Part shown: piece after piece, positions 6,267 through 15,473 of the stretch
How the letters are laid out: each line of letters begins with the position of its first letter
Position numbering within the stretch: position 1 is the stretch's first letter
Origin: Anaerolineae bacterium
Lineage (GTDB): Bacteria; Chloroflexota; Anaerolineae; 4572-78; J111
DNA length: 36,280 bases
Direction: 5' to 3'
NCBI GenBank assembly: GCA_020433805.1
Contig: JAGRBZ010000032.1
Location: 1-36,280 of the forward strand
The notes under the pieces: model-generated
Databases searched by the model: none
What the model was told of the DNA's origin: nothing
Seen by the model: the letters and a program-made list of their open reading frames with translations, nothing else
Position numbers and translations under genes: made by a program

Positions 6267-9050
6267 ATGAATAAACTCAAAAATCCGGCTAATGACGCCC
6301 AAATAACCCTTTCAGACCCTACCTCTGCCAACCCCAATGCCTATACGGATGCCCCCAAACTTCACCCCAACCCGCTCGTAGGGAGCCTGCAATTACTGTT
6401 TTGGATTTTCTTTCATCCCTCAGCCTGGGGAAGTCACATTGCTCGTATTGATCCAACCCTGCGCTCTGATTTTACCCTGGCCGAACTGAGCAGGTCACAA
6501 TGGCGTAATCCTGCGTTGCACTGGTTGCTTATTCAAAAACTTGCTGTCTGGCCTCTCGCTGTCGGTGTTTTAGTTGGGCTGTTACTGTCGAGAAGTGGAT
6601 CATTGGATGTGATGCTAGGGGGTACCACTTACATTGTAACCATTAGTGTGGTATTTAGTCTGGTAGTAGGGTCCTTAGTTGGGGTGGTGACCGGTGTCAT
6701 TGGTGGTGTGGCACTTGGTTTAGCCTTTGGTATTATCGGTAGCTTAACGGGCATTATGTCTACTGGTTTTGCGGTTGGGACAGCTATAGGGCTGGCAGGT
6801 AGTATAAGCGTTGTTTTAGCCCGTCAGAAGTCAGCTTATTCATTGACTTTACAAATTGGGGGGGCCATAGGAGGAGTACTAATCGCCAGTATAATTGTCC
6901 TTGGCCTAGGCAGAGTAACGGATTTTGTGTTCATTGACCCAGCAAAGGGTGTGACAATTGATTTATTATTTGATGCACTGGCCAACATAGCCGGAGGCGC
7001 AGTGGTTGGTGTGTTAGTAGGATGGAGCCGTGGTGAATCTTTCAGTCGGGTAACTGGAGGAATGGTTGGTGGTATTGCCGGATTAGTTGCCTCTCTTTTA
7101 TACGCTGTAGCCCTTGCCATAGCCCCCAAAACAGGTATAGCGGCCGGTATTATTATAGGAGTGTTGCTAAGCATTTCATTTGCTATATCCTATACCTTGG
7201 CCAAACAAATTGCTGGGCCTTGGGCTGGCGCTGTAGCAGGCGCTTTGGGGAGCGCCGGGACTTATCAATTAACTTATTTACGCAGCGAACCATTTTGGCT
7301 TTTTTTACCTATTTTGTTGGGGGTTTTACTAGGCTTGACTCAAATGTGGTGGCGACCAATACTCTTGTATCCGTTTATCGTCACCTGGAATTTCTTTATC
7401 TACCGTGCTGACAAACTGCGAGCCAATTCAATTCCGAGTCTGCTACGGCGACATTCCGCGTTTTGGGATGAGTATCAATATTTACCTTTATTTGGTTTAG
7501 AGGAGCATGTTCTTTTAGCCATAGAACGCAATCCAGTCGAGGGTCAAGCCGCCCTTCACTATCTGACTAACCATCGCCACCAACGTTGGGCAGCTCAGGC
7601 CGTGCAGATCGAATTGGACGCCCGTCGGTTGGAGAGTTGTGCTGACGTAAAGGCCATTAGTGAAGCTCACCGGAGTCTGGCTGCGGGTGAATTAACCGGC
7701 CCGGCCAGTGCCTTACTGCGCAGCTTCAGCCGCCACAGTCAGGATGTCGAGGCCGCACTTCGCCAGGAGAGTAGATACAACCAACGTCTGGCCCTCAGCG
7801 CCGTTGAGGATCGTCTGGACAGTTTGCTGCGAGAGTTAACGCGCAGTAGCGAACCTTACGCCGAGCGTTTTCGGCCCATTGCCACCTCTTGGCGACAGAC
7901 CGTGGCCGGCTATATCCAGGAGTTAGCTGAAGCGGTCGAAGCGCGACAGGAGATCGACTCACCCTATATTATTGGCGTACCGCTAACCGAACAGCAAGAG
8001 ATCTTTGTTGGGCGAACCGATGTTACCGCCCAGATCGAGCAATTACTGCTCGATCGCCGCCGCCCACCGTTGCTACTTTATGGCCAGCGGCGGATGGGTA
8101 AAACTTCTCTGCTTAACAACCTGGGACGATTGCTGCCCAGCACAATTGTACCCTTGTTTGTGGATTTACAGGGAGCCTCGCGAGCAGATGACCATGGCGG
8201 CTTACTTTATAGTATCGCCCGCAACATCGTTAAATCAGCCGAACTGCGGCGAAATCTAACATTACCCACCCTAAGCTGGGAAATGCTGGGCAAGAATCCC
8301 TTCCTTAGCTTTGATGACTGGCTTGACCAAGTTGAAAAGGCGCTCGACGACCAGGGGCAATATACGGCCTTATTGGCTTTAGACGAATTTGAAACGCTCG
8401 ACCACGCCATCACCAAAGGCCAATTTGACGAAGAAAAAGTTCTCGGCACGCTGCGCAACTTGATCCAGCATCGGTCTCGTTTCAAAATGCTGTTGGCCGG
8501 CTCACACACCTTAGAAGAGTTACAGCGGTGGGCCAGTTATCTAATCAACGTTCAAGTTATTCATCTGGGTTGTTTGCACGAAACCGAAGCTCGCCAACTC
8601 ATTGAGCGGCCTGTTGACGATTTTGCCCTACGCTATGAACCAGACGCCGGCCAGCGGGTGATGACCTTGACCCGAGGCCATCCGTTCTTGGTGCAATTAC
8701 TCTGTGCCGAGATTGTTGCTCTTAAGAATGAGCAATCGCCTGCGGTGCGTCGATTGGCCTGCCTATCCGATGTGGAGGCAGCGATACCGGAAGCGCTGAG
8801 TAGCGGCAGTTTTTTCTTTGCCGATATTCAACGTAACCAGATCGATCCGACCGGCCTGGCCGTATTACGTTGTTTAGCTGCTCAAGGGGAAGGCGCTGTC
8901 GTAGACCAAACGACGTTGACCGATCGAATACAAGCGAACCCGGATACGGTAGACTGTGCCTTGGAGTTATTGACCCAGCGGGAGCTTATTGAACCGGTTG
9001 AGAGCGGCTATCGCTTCCAAGTGGAGCTTATCCGGCGCTGGTTTATCTAG
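6267..9050 (+). CDS. Membrane-anchored AAA ATPase
   Basis: A 927-residue protein. About residues 85-380 form a long glycine-rich hydrophobic region with many predicted membrane helices, interrupted by short charged loops. Residues 400-570 are a soluble helical linker. A canonical ATPase follows: FVGRTDVTAQIE, Walker A GQRRMGKT (606-613) and Walker B LLALDEFE (D706, E707). The C-terminus carries a winged-helix-like tail. This layout occurs in signal-transducing ATPases that report from or act at the membrane. It is not part of the minimal BREX-3 set but lies between brxC and pglX on the same strand, 39 bases after the preceding gene. It might act as a membrane-linked sensor or abortive-infection effector; that role is inferred. 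No strong ribosome-binding site precedes the ATG. Confidence 0.75.
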   Translation: MNKLKNPANDAQITLSDPTSANPNAYTDAPKLHPNPLVGSLQLLFWIFFHPSAWGSHIARIDPTLRSDFTLAELSRSQWRNPALHWLLIQKLAVWPLAVGVLVGLLLSRSGSLDVMLGGTTYIVTISVVFSLVVGSLVGVVTGVIGGVALGLAFGIIGSLTGIMSTGFAVGTAIGLAGSISVVLARQKSAYSLTLQIGGAIGGVLIASIIVLGLGRVTDFVFIDPAKGVTIDLLFDALANIAGGAVVGVLVGWSRGESFSRVTGGMVGGIAGLVASLLYAVALAIAPKTGIAAGIIIGVLLSISFAISYTLAKQIAGPWAGAVAGALGSAGTYQLTYLRSEPFWLFLPILLGVLLGLTQMWWRPILLYPFIVTWNFFIYRADKLRANSIPSLLRRHSAFWDEYQYLPLFGLEEHVLLAIERNPVEGQAALHYLTNHRHQRWAAQAVQIELDARRLESCADVKAISEAHRSLAAGELTGPASALLRSFSRHSQDVEAALRQESRYNQRLALSAVEDRLDSLLRELTRSSEPYAERFRPIATSWRQTVAGYIQELAEAVEARQEIDSPYIIGVPLTEQQEIFVGRTDVTAQIEQLLLDRRRPPLLLYGQRRMGKTSLLNNLGRLLPSTIVPLFVDLQGASRADDHGGLLYSIARNIVKSAELRRNLTLPTLSWEMLGKNPFLSFDDWLDQVEKALDDQGQYTALLALDEFETLDHAITKGQFDEEKVLGTLRNLIQHRSRFKMLLAGSHTLEELQRWASYLINVQVIHLGCLHETEARQLIERPVDDFALRYEPDAGQRVMTLTRGHPFLVQLLCAEIVALKNEQSPAVRRLACLSDVEAAIPEALSSGSFFFADIQRNQIDPTGLAVLRCLAAQGEGAVVDQTTLTDRIQANPDTVDCALELLTQRELIEPVESGYRFQVELIRRWFI

Positions 9051-9109
9051 AAAAACAAGAAAACGCTCAACTTCTATACCTCTGTGTTAAAAAATTAAAG
9101 GAGCGATTG

Positions 9110-11569
9110 ATGCCCCAAGACAACCTAGACCCCCTCCGCCACATCGAAGGCTTCCCTATTGGCGAGGACGAAGACCTGCACGCCCTGAGCGACCCGCCCC
9201 ACTACACCGCCTACCCCAACCCCCACCTGGCCGAGTTTATCGAGAAGTGGGGCACGCCTTATGACGAAGCCACCGACGACTACCACCGCGAACCCTATGT
9301 GGCTGATGTCAGCGAGGGCAAAAACGACCCGATTTATAACGCCCACAGCTACCACACCAAAGTGCCGTACAAAGCCATCATCCCCTTCATCGAGCACTAC
9401 ACCGAGCCGGGTGACATTGTCTTTGATGGTTTTTGCGGCACCGGCATGACCGGGGTGGCCGCCCAGATGGTGGGCCGACGAGCGGTTTTGTGCGATCTCT
9501 CGCCAGCCGCCACGTTTATTGCCTACAACTACAACACGCCGGTAGACGTAAAAGCCTTCGAACGTGAGGCAAAACGGATATTAAAAGAAGTCGAGGCCGA
9601 GTGCGGCTGGATGTACGAAACCAAACACACTGATGGCCGCACAGGGCGCATCAACTACACAGTATGGAGCGATGTTTTTATTTGCCCCTACTGTGAGGGC
9701 GAGATTGTCTTTTGGGAGGCCGCGGTTATCGATGGGCGCGTTCAAAATGAGTTTTCCTGTCCAGGTTGCAGTGCAAGCCTGAAAAAGCGAGAACTAAATC
9801 GGGCGACTGAAAAATTTTGGGATAGTGCATTAAACGCCGAATTTGAACGCGCCCGACAGCAGCCAGTTCTCATCAACTATTCCCTACCAAATTCAAAAGA
9901 AAAATACGAAAAACAACCTGATAGAAATGACTTGGCAATTGTTAAGAAAGTTGAGTCAAGCGAAATTCCTTACTGGTATCCAACCATCCGTATTGACCGA
10001 GATATTGATCTTTGGTACGAGCGTGACTATCGTTCCTTGGGTATTTACGCCATTCACCACCTATATTTCAAACGTAATCTGTGGATGACAGCTTTTTTGT
10101 GGAACCGTGTTCGTCAAGTGGAAGATATACGTTTGCGCAATCACTTACTTTTCTGGCTCCAGTCGGTGACAATGGGTTTTTCAAAACTTAACCGTTATTT
10201 AAAGAATGCCTTTTCTCAAGTTAATCGAATTCTGAGTGGTACTTTGTACGTTGGTTCAACGCTTTCAGAAGTAAGCCCCTGGTATGCCCTCACCGGAAAA
10301 ATTAAACGAATTGGCGGAGCGCCGGGGCTATCAGACCTCGGTGAAGCAACTATTACCCTTCAAACCACAGCTAATATTCCTATCCTGTCAGATGGTCTGA
10401 TTGATTACATTTTTACTGACCCTCCCTTCGGCAGCAACATCATTTACTCCGATTTAAGTATCATCTGGGAGTCTTGGCTCCGAATATTCACAAATACCGA
10501 CCATGAAGCCGTAGTCCATCGCCGTAAAAAAGAGGGTAACTCGTTGGATGACTACCGCCGAATGATGACTGCTGCCTTCGCCGAAATGTACCGTATTCTC
10601 AAACCGGGCCGTTGGATTACCGTCGTCTTTCACAACTCCCGCGCTTCGGTCTGGAACGCCATTCAGGAAGCCTTAGCCAAAGCCGGTTTTTTGGTGGCCC
10701 AGGTTACAGTAATGGACAAACAGCAAGGCTCGTTCAAGCAGGTCACCGCCGCTGGGGCGGTCAAGAATGATCTGGTCATTAACGCTTACAAACCCCGCAG
10801 TAGTTTTACCCAAAGCTTCACCTCCAAGGCTGGGCAGGGGCTAGAAGCAGAGTTTGTCCGCCAGCATCTTGAGCAGTTACCCAAAACAGCCAATATCGAG
10901 CGGAGTAAAGAGATGCTCTACTCCAAATATTTGGCTTACTACGTCCAGCACGGCTACCAGGTCGCCTACAACGGCGAGCAGTTTTACCGGGTCTTGCCGC
11001 AATGGGGCTTCATTGAAGAGGATGGCTACTGGTTCAGCGATGAGAGCCAGCTTGAAAGCTACCAACAAGCCCTGGCCGCGGCCGAGCGGGAAGCCGTTCC
11101 CCAGCCGCCGCTTTTTGTCTTTGACGAACGCAGCGCCATCCAATGGCTCAAACATTTTCTGCACCACCACCCTTCCACCCTCAGCGAAATTCAGCCCGAT
11201 TATCTCAAAGCCCTACAAACCTCCGCCGACCTCATCCCCGACCTGCGCGACCTGCTGGCCGAAAACTTCGGCCAACCGGATCGCCAGGGTCGCTACCACT
11301 GGCCCAACCCCCAACTCCAAGCTGAATTAGACGAAGCTCGTCACAACCGCTTACTCCGCCTCTTCAATGATTACCTCTCGCAAGCCCAGGCCGGCAAGCG
11401 CTTGAAGGAGGTTCGCAAAGAAGCCCTCGTCACCGGCTTCACCGAAGCCTATCGCGACGGTCGCTTCCGCGATATTTTGACCGTCGGCCACAAGCTCCAC
11501 AAGCGGCTGCTAGAGGACAACCCCGATCTGTTCGATTTTGTCGATATTGCGGAGGCGAAGGTTGAGTAG
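9110..11569 (+). CDS. pglX: BREX-3 adenine-specific DNA methyltransferase PglX (PglXI)
   Basis: An 819-residue methyltransferase. The SAM-binding motif I reads FDGFCGTGMTG (residues 105-115) and the catalytic motif IV is DPPF (437-440), typical of N6-adenine enzymes. Two CxxC pairs, CPYC (192-195) and CPGC (217-220), form a probable zinc ribbon between them. PglX methylates a specific non-palindromic site, marking host DNA so BREX attacks only unmodified phage; it is needed both for modification and for defence. The ATG at 9110 has AAAGGAG 6 bases upstream. The 3' end overlaps the helicase start by 8 bases, indicating translational coupling. Base composition drops sharply in the middle (60% GC in 9121-9180 against 32% in 9901-9960), which could reflect an exchanged specificity region. 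Confidence 0.88.
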   Translation: MPQDNLDPLRHIEGFPIGEDEDLHALSDPPHYTAYPNPHLAEFIEKWGTPYDEATDDYHREPYVADVSEGKNDPIYNAHSYHTKVPYKAIIPFIEHYTEPGDIVFDGFCGTGMTGVAAQMVGRRAVLCDLSPAATFIAYNYNTPVDVKAFEREAKRILKEVEAECGWMYETKHTDGRTGRINYTVWSDVFICPYCEGEIVFWEAAVIDGRVQNEFSCPGCSASLKKRELNRATEKFWDSALNAEFERARQQPVLINYSLPNSKEKYEKQPDRNDLAIVKKVESSEIPYWYPTIRIDRDIDLWYERDYRSLGIYAIHHLYFKRNLWMTAFLWNRVRQVEDIRLRNHLLFWLQSVTMGFSKLNRYLKNAFSQVNRILSGTLYVGSTLSEVSPWYALTGKIKRIGGAPGLSDLGEATITLQTTANIPILSDGLIDYIFTDPPFGSNIIYSDLSIIWESWLRIFTNTDHEAVVHRRKKEGNSLDDYRRMMTAAFAEMYRILKPGRWITVVFHNSRASVWNAIQEALAKAGFLVAQVTVMDKQQGSFKQVTAAGAVKNDLVINAYKPRSSFTQSFTSKAGQGLEAEFVRQHLEQLPKTANIERSKEMLYSKYLAYYVQHGYQVAYNGEQFYRVLPQWGFIEEDGYWFSDESQLESYQQALAAAEREAVPQPPLFVFDERSAIQWLKHFLHHHPSTLSEIQPDYLKALQTSADLIPDLRDLLAENFGQPDRQGRYHWPNPQLQAELDEARHNRLLRLFNDYLSQAQAGKRLKEVRKEALVTGFTEAYRDGRFRDILTVGHKLHKRLLEDNPDLFDFVDIAEAKVE

Positions 11570-14500
11570 CGTAATTGGCGGATCCAACAAACAAGATATT
11601 GAACAGTTGATTAAAAATCACAATCGGCGGCTGCAACTGCTTAAGGAGCAAAAAGCGCTTCAAGGGTATTCCACCGATCCTAAAGTTACATTAGAAATAG
11701 AAGACATCGAGCAAGAATTGAAGCGGCTACACGACGAATATGATCGGTTACGAGCAGCAGAGAAAGGCGAATTACCCCCTGAAGCTGAACTAAAATTACT
11801 TATGGAGGGCAATCTAGCCGATTATTCTAACGCGAAGCATCAAGAAACCATCGCCTGGCTATCTGCTCATTATAACCTTCCGGCCAATAACATTAAGATA
11901 CTTCAGACAGTACCTGCAAATAGCTTCTTTTTGTTTATTGCCGTCCCAACAGCCTTGTTAGATGATTTCTTGGCCGATTATGAGCAAGACCCATCTCTCG
12001 CCCAAGAATCAAAAATCCAGAACATAGAAGTCGTGCATCGTGAGCGTCCTCTTTTAACATCTCAAGAAATACTTCTGGAATTGGAAAACATCGAGATCCG
12101 GCTGGATGAAGTAGCAACAAAATTGATAGTCGAAGAGGATAGGCACCACATTGCGGAGAACCATCGAAATATTATTAATGTTGGTGATATGGTTCAATTG
12201 TCCAATGGGCAAACCGCTCGTGTAATCAATATTACCAATTTATTTGGTCAATCCTACGCCGATGTCTTTGTAGAACCGAACGGTCCTACTCAGCGGGTTC
12301 CGGTCAGTAACCTTCGTCCGATCAGCGACCCATTGGCGGCATTTGGCGCAGGGCAGATCACCCCGGCTCCGCTCTTTATGGCTCGGCTGGCCGCCTTGCA
12401 GCTCAAAGCGATGCTCACCCAACAGGGTGTGCTCTCGGCGGCCAACTTTCGGATCACCCCGCTGCCGCACCAGGTGCTGGCGGTGGATTTTGTCATGAAC
12501 CTGCTCCGGCCGCGGGCGCTCATCGCCGACGAGGTTGGCCTGGGTAAAACCATTGAAGCAGCGCTCATCTATGAGGAGTTTAAGCTGCGCGGCCAGGCCC
12601 GGCGAGCCATCATTATTACCCCCAGCGGCTTGAGACACCAGTGGCAAGATGAACTGGCCCAAAAATTCGGCGAAAAATTTGTTATTTACGACCGGGCCAT
12701 GGTCAATGCCCTACGAGAAATCCACGGCAGCGAAACGAATCTGTGGCGGCAGAACGATCAGATTATCACCAGCCTGGATTTTATCAAGCCTCAACGCCTA
12801 CGGCCTGGTCTATCGGAACGAGAGCGCGAGCGCCGCGAAATCCACAATCGACGCATCTTTCAGGACATTATCGAAGCCGGCTGGGATGTGGCCATCGTTG
12901 ACGAAGCCCACAAGCTCAGCAAGCAAGCCGACGGCACCGAAACCGCCCGCTACCAGGTTGGCGAAGATCTGGCCCAGGCTGTGCCGACCTTTTTATTACT
13001 CAGCGCGACCCCCCATCAGGGCGATGCTGCCCGTTTCTTGCACCTGCTGAATCTGGTCGATCCTTATGCGTTCAACCAGGTAACCGACTTGCAGCCGGAT
13101 CGGGTTAGTACAGTCGTTTGGCGCACCCGCAAGCGAGCTGCCGTTGACGCCCAGGGCCGTCGCCTCTTCAAACAGCGCGTAACCGACATCTACCCGGTTG
13201 ACCGCTCCGGTCCCGACCACGCTCTGGAGCGGCAGCTTTACGATGAAGTGACCGATTACGTGAGCGAGAATTACAATCGCGCGATGGGCCGCGGCGACCG
13301 GGCCTTTGGGTTCCTCATGCTGCTCTTTCAGCGAATGGTCACCAGCAGCAGCCAGGCTATTTACGACTCGCTCAGCAAGCGATTGGAGAAACTGGTGGCG
13401 GTACAAACGTCGCTGGCCTCAAAAGCCGGAGAGCAAAACGGTTACGGCTCACGTTCTACGATTTACGACGAAGATGAAACCGCCGATGAAGACGCTCAGG
13501 CCGTTGTCGACAATCTTATTGCCAGCTCCGGTGTGGTCAACGAGGAGGAGCTTACCCACGAGATTGCTATTATTCGAAAACTACTCGATCTGGCTGATCA
13601 AGCTAAAGTCAGTCCCGATGCCAAAATGGTGGCTCTGCTCAACATCATCGATGAGGTCTGCCGGCGTGAGGGTAACCCGCAGACCAAATTCCTCATTTTT
13701 ACCGAGTTTGTGGCCACGCAGCAGGCCATTGTCCAGACCTTAACCAACCTGGGGTACAAGGTTGAACGAATCTATGGGGGGCAGAAGATGGAGGACCGGA
13801 TTGCCGCCCGGCAGCGCTTTGCTGACGAGGCCCAGTTCTTGGTCTCAACGGATGCCGGTGGCGAGGGCATCAACCTGCAATTTTGTCACGTTATGGTCAA
13901 TTATGACCTACCCTGGAACCCGATGAAGCTAGAGCAGCGCATTGGCCGTCTGGATCGCATTGGCCAGACTCACGATGTACTGGTCCTAAACCTGCTCATT
14001 CAGGACACCGCCGAGCAGCGGGTGCGCGAAGTTCTTGAAACCAAACTCGACCTTATTCGCCAGCAGTACGGCGACGATAAGCTGGCCGATATTCTCTCCA
14101 CGCTGCAAGATGAGTTCCATTTTGATCGGCTTTATATGGATGCCTTACTCAAACGCCAGGCCGAGGCGCAGGCGTTAGATCGCCTGGCCGAACAGATTTT
14201 TGAGCGGGCCAAAGAGATTTTGGAAAAGGACGACCTGCTCCTGCCCCAGACCCAGGCCGAAGTGGAGCAGTATCGCCAGCGGCTGGTTGAAGTTTCACAG
14301 GAGCGAGTCAAAGCCATGTTAAGTGGTTACCTGACCGGCCACGGTGAGACACTCAACGAGTATACCCGTCGCTCCGGGACTTACTACTTTGATTTACCTG
14401 GCGACCAGGATGGTGCTAAAAGTCGCTATTCCAACATCGTCTTTGATCGGGAGCAAGCCGTCGCCGATGACGGGCTGACGTACCTCCATCTCAACCACCC

Positions 14501-15098
14501 GGTCATCCAGGAAATTCTGGCCCAACTCGCTAACGATCAAACGCCTGCCGCCGCCCAACTCCGGGTACCTGCCGATGCTCTTCCCTCAAATTTACCCCAT
14601 CCCCCTGATCTCTTTCTATGGGCTATTTACCGTCTGCGGATGACCAACCACGATGACGTCGATCAGCAGGAACTTATTTCGATTGCCATAGATGGTGCCG
14701 GGAAAAATCATAAACGTCTGGGCCAAGCGCTGCTAAAATTACCGTCAACTCAAGTCGAAGCCACATTCATCCCGCCTTCAGCCATGGACCTCCCGTTATT
14801 GGCCGCTCAAGCCCGTCAGTTAGCTGAGGCCCAAGCCGGCGACCGTTTTAGCGAAACGCAACTGGCCCACGCGGAAAAATTGACCACCCAGCGGTCCAAT
14901 ATTGAACGCTACTACAAACAGCAGGAAATCGCCGTTTCACAGATAGCCATTGAAAACATTCGCCAAGCCAAACATCGTGAACTGTTGGAACGTCGCCACA
15001 ATGATCTAACAGCGCTCGATCGGCGACAGACATTGGTGCCGGAGTTATCGCTGGTGGGGCTGGCGGTGGTCCAAACAAAAAACGGTGACCGGAGATAA
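11562..15098 (+). CDS. brxHII: BREX-3 SNF2/DEAH-type helicase BrxHII with extra N-terminal adaptor modules
   Basis: An 1178-residue protein. The ATPase core has Walker A DEVGLGKT (residues 323-330), a DEAH box (447-450) and motif VI QRIGRLDRIGQ (792-802), which places it in the SNF2/RapA-like group. Position directly after pglX is that of brxHII. Ahead of the core sit a helical module (about 10-58) shared with the ATPases at 5160 and 17904, a second small module (about 95-145) resembling adaptor domains of NTP-dependent conflict proteins, and a KOW/SH3-like segment (about 206-250). The N-terminal region is AT-rich (38% GC in 12121-12180) against 67% in 12481-12540. The TTG at 11562 is preferred since GGAGG lies 6 bases upstream. 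It likely translocates on DNA in the BREX complex. Confidence 0.8.
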   Translation: MSSVIGGSNKQDIEQLIKNHNRRLQLLKEQKALQGYSTDPKVTLEIEDIEQELKRLHDEYDRLRAAEKGELPPEAELKLLMEGNLADYSNAKHQETIAWLSAHYNLPANNIKILQTVPANSFFLFIAVPTALLDDFLADYEQDPSLAQESKIQNIEVVHRERPLLTSQEILLELENIEIRLDEVATKLIVEEDRHHIAENHRNIINVGDMVQLSNGQTARVINITNLFGQSYADVFVEPNGPTQRVPVSNLRPISDPLAAFGAGQITPAPLFMARLAALQLKAMLTQQGVLSAANFRITPLPHQVLAVDFVMNLLRPRALIADEVGLGKTIEAALIYEEFKLRGQARRAIIITPSGLRHQWQDELAQKFGEKFVIYDRAMVNALREIHGSETNLWRQNDQIITSLDFIKPQRLRPGLSERERERREIHNRRIFQDIIEAGWDVAIVDEAHKLSKQADGTETARYQVGEDLAQAVPTFLLLSATPHQGDAARFLHLLNLVDPYAFNQVTDLQPDRVSTVVWRTRKRAAVDAQGRRLFKQRVTDIYPVDRSGPDHALERQLYDEVTDYVSENYNRAMGRGDRAFGFLMLLFQRMVTSSSQAIYDSLSKRLEKLVAVQTSLASKAGEQNGYGSRSTIYDEDETADEDAQAVVDNLIASSGVVNEEELTHEIAIIRKLLDLADQAKVSPDAKMVALLNIIDEVCRREGNPQTKFLIFTEFVATQQAIVQTLTNLGYKVERIYGGQKMEDRIAARQRFADEAQFLVSTDAGGEGINLQFCHVMVNYDLPWNPMKLEQRIGRLDRIGQTHDVLVLNLLIQDTAEQRVREVLETKLDLIRQQYGDDKLADILSTLQDEFHFDRLYMDALLKRQAEAQALDRLAEQIFERAKEILEKDDLLLPQTQAEVEQYRQRLVEVSQERVKAMLSGYLTGHGETLNEYTRRSGTYYFDLPGDQDGAKSRYSNIVFDREQAVADDGLTYLHLNHPVIQEILAQLANDQTPAAAQLRVPADALPSNLPHPPDLFLWAIYRLRMTNHDDVDQQELISIAIDGAGKNHKRLGQALLKLPSTQVEATFIPPSAMDLPLLAAQARQLAEAQAGDRFSETQLAHAEKLTTQRSNIERYYKQQEIAVSQIAIENIRQAKHRELLERRHNDLTALDRRQTLVPELSLVGLAVVQTKNGDRR

Positions 15099-15101
15099 AC
15101 A

Positions 15102-15473
15102 ATGGCCAGAATGTATCCACAATGGATTTCGAAAAGTGAACGCGAAAATAATCCCGGCCGCCGAGCGGAGTATCTGGTATACGACCGTTTGGCCGAACAA
15201 TTAGGTGATGATTGGCTGGTGCTTTACAGCCAGGCCATCAAGTGGACGCATGACCATGGCGTTAGTGATCGAGAAGCTGACTTTATTGTAGCTCACCCCA
15301 AGTTGGGCGTCGTTATGGTGGAAGTTAAAGGCGGCAGCATCGAGCGGAAGGGAGGCCAGTGGTATAGTACACCGCTGGGTCAGCTTGACCGTCCCAAGGC
15401 TCACCAAAAGAGGATATTTTCTAAATGGATAACTCTATCTTCGTGGGCAGGACAGCCCAATTGGATGAACTGA
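15102..15473 (+). CDS. NERD (nuclease-related) domain protein, short
   Basis: A 123-residue protein. Residues 18-105 match the NERD fold, a PD-(D/E)xK-related nuclease domain: GRRAEYLVYDRL, then D60 in READFIV, then VEVKGG with E74 and K76 as the expected catalytic pair. The domain is cut just where its last helix, normally with a conserved glutamine, should follow; the last 18 residues are read out of frame over the start of the next gene. It begins 3 bases after the helicase stop and overlaps the STAND gene by 49 bases. It could be an intact minimal NERD protein coupled to that gene, or the front half of a broken NERD-ATPase fusion. Nuclease activity is predicted from motifs only. Confidence 0.7.
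   Translation: MARMYPQWISKSERENNPGRRAEYLVYDRLAEQLGDDWLVLYSQAIKWTHDHGVSDREADFIVAHPKLGVVMVEVKGGSIERKGGQWYSTPLGQLDRPKAHQKRIFSKWITLSSWAGQPNWMN

Noticed and set aside
10854..11330. A 158-codon overlapping frame within the 3' half of pglX
   Set aside because: It is a proline/serine-rich shadow in a GC-rich segment, with no start signal and no domain.
15400..15430. Programmed -1 frameshift joining NERD to the STAND ATPase
   Set aside because: The frame relation would allow it, but no canonical slippery heptamer is present in the overlap region, so coupling or a mutation is more likely.
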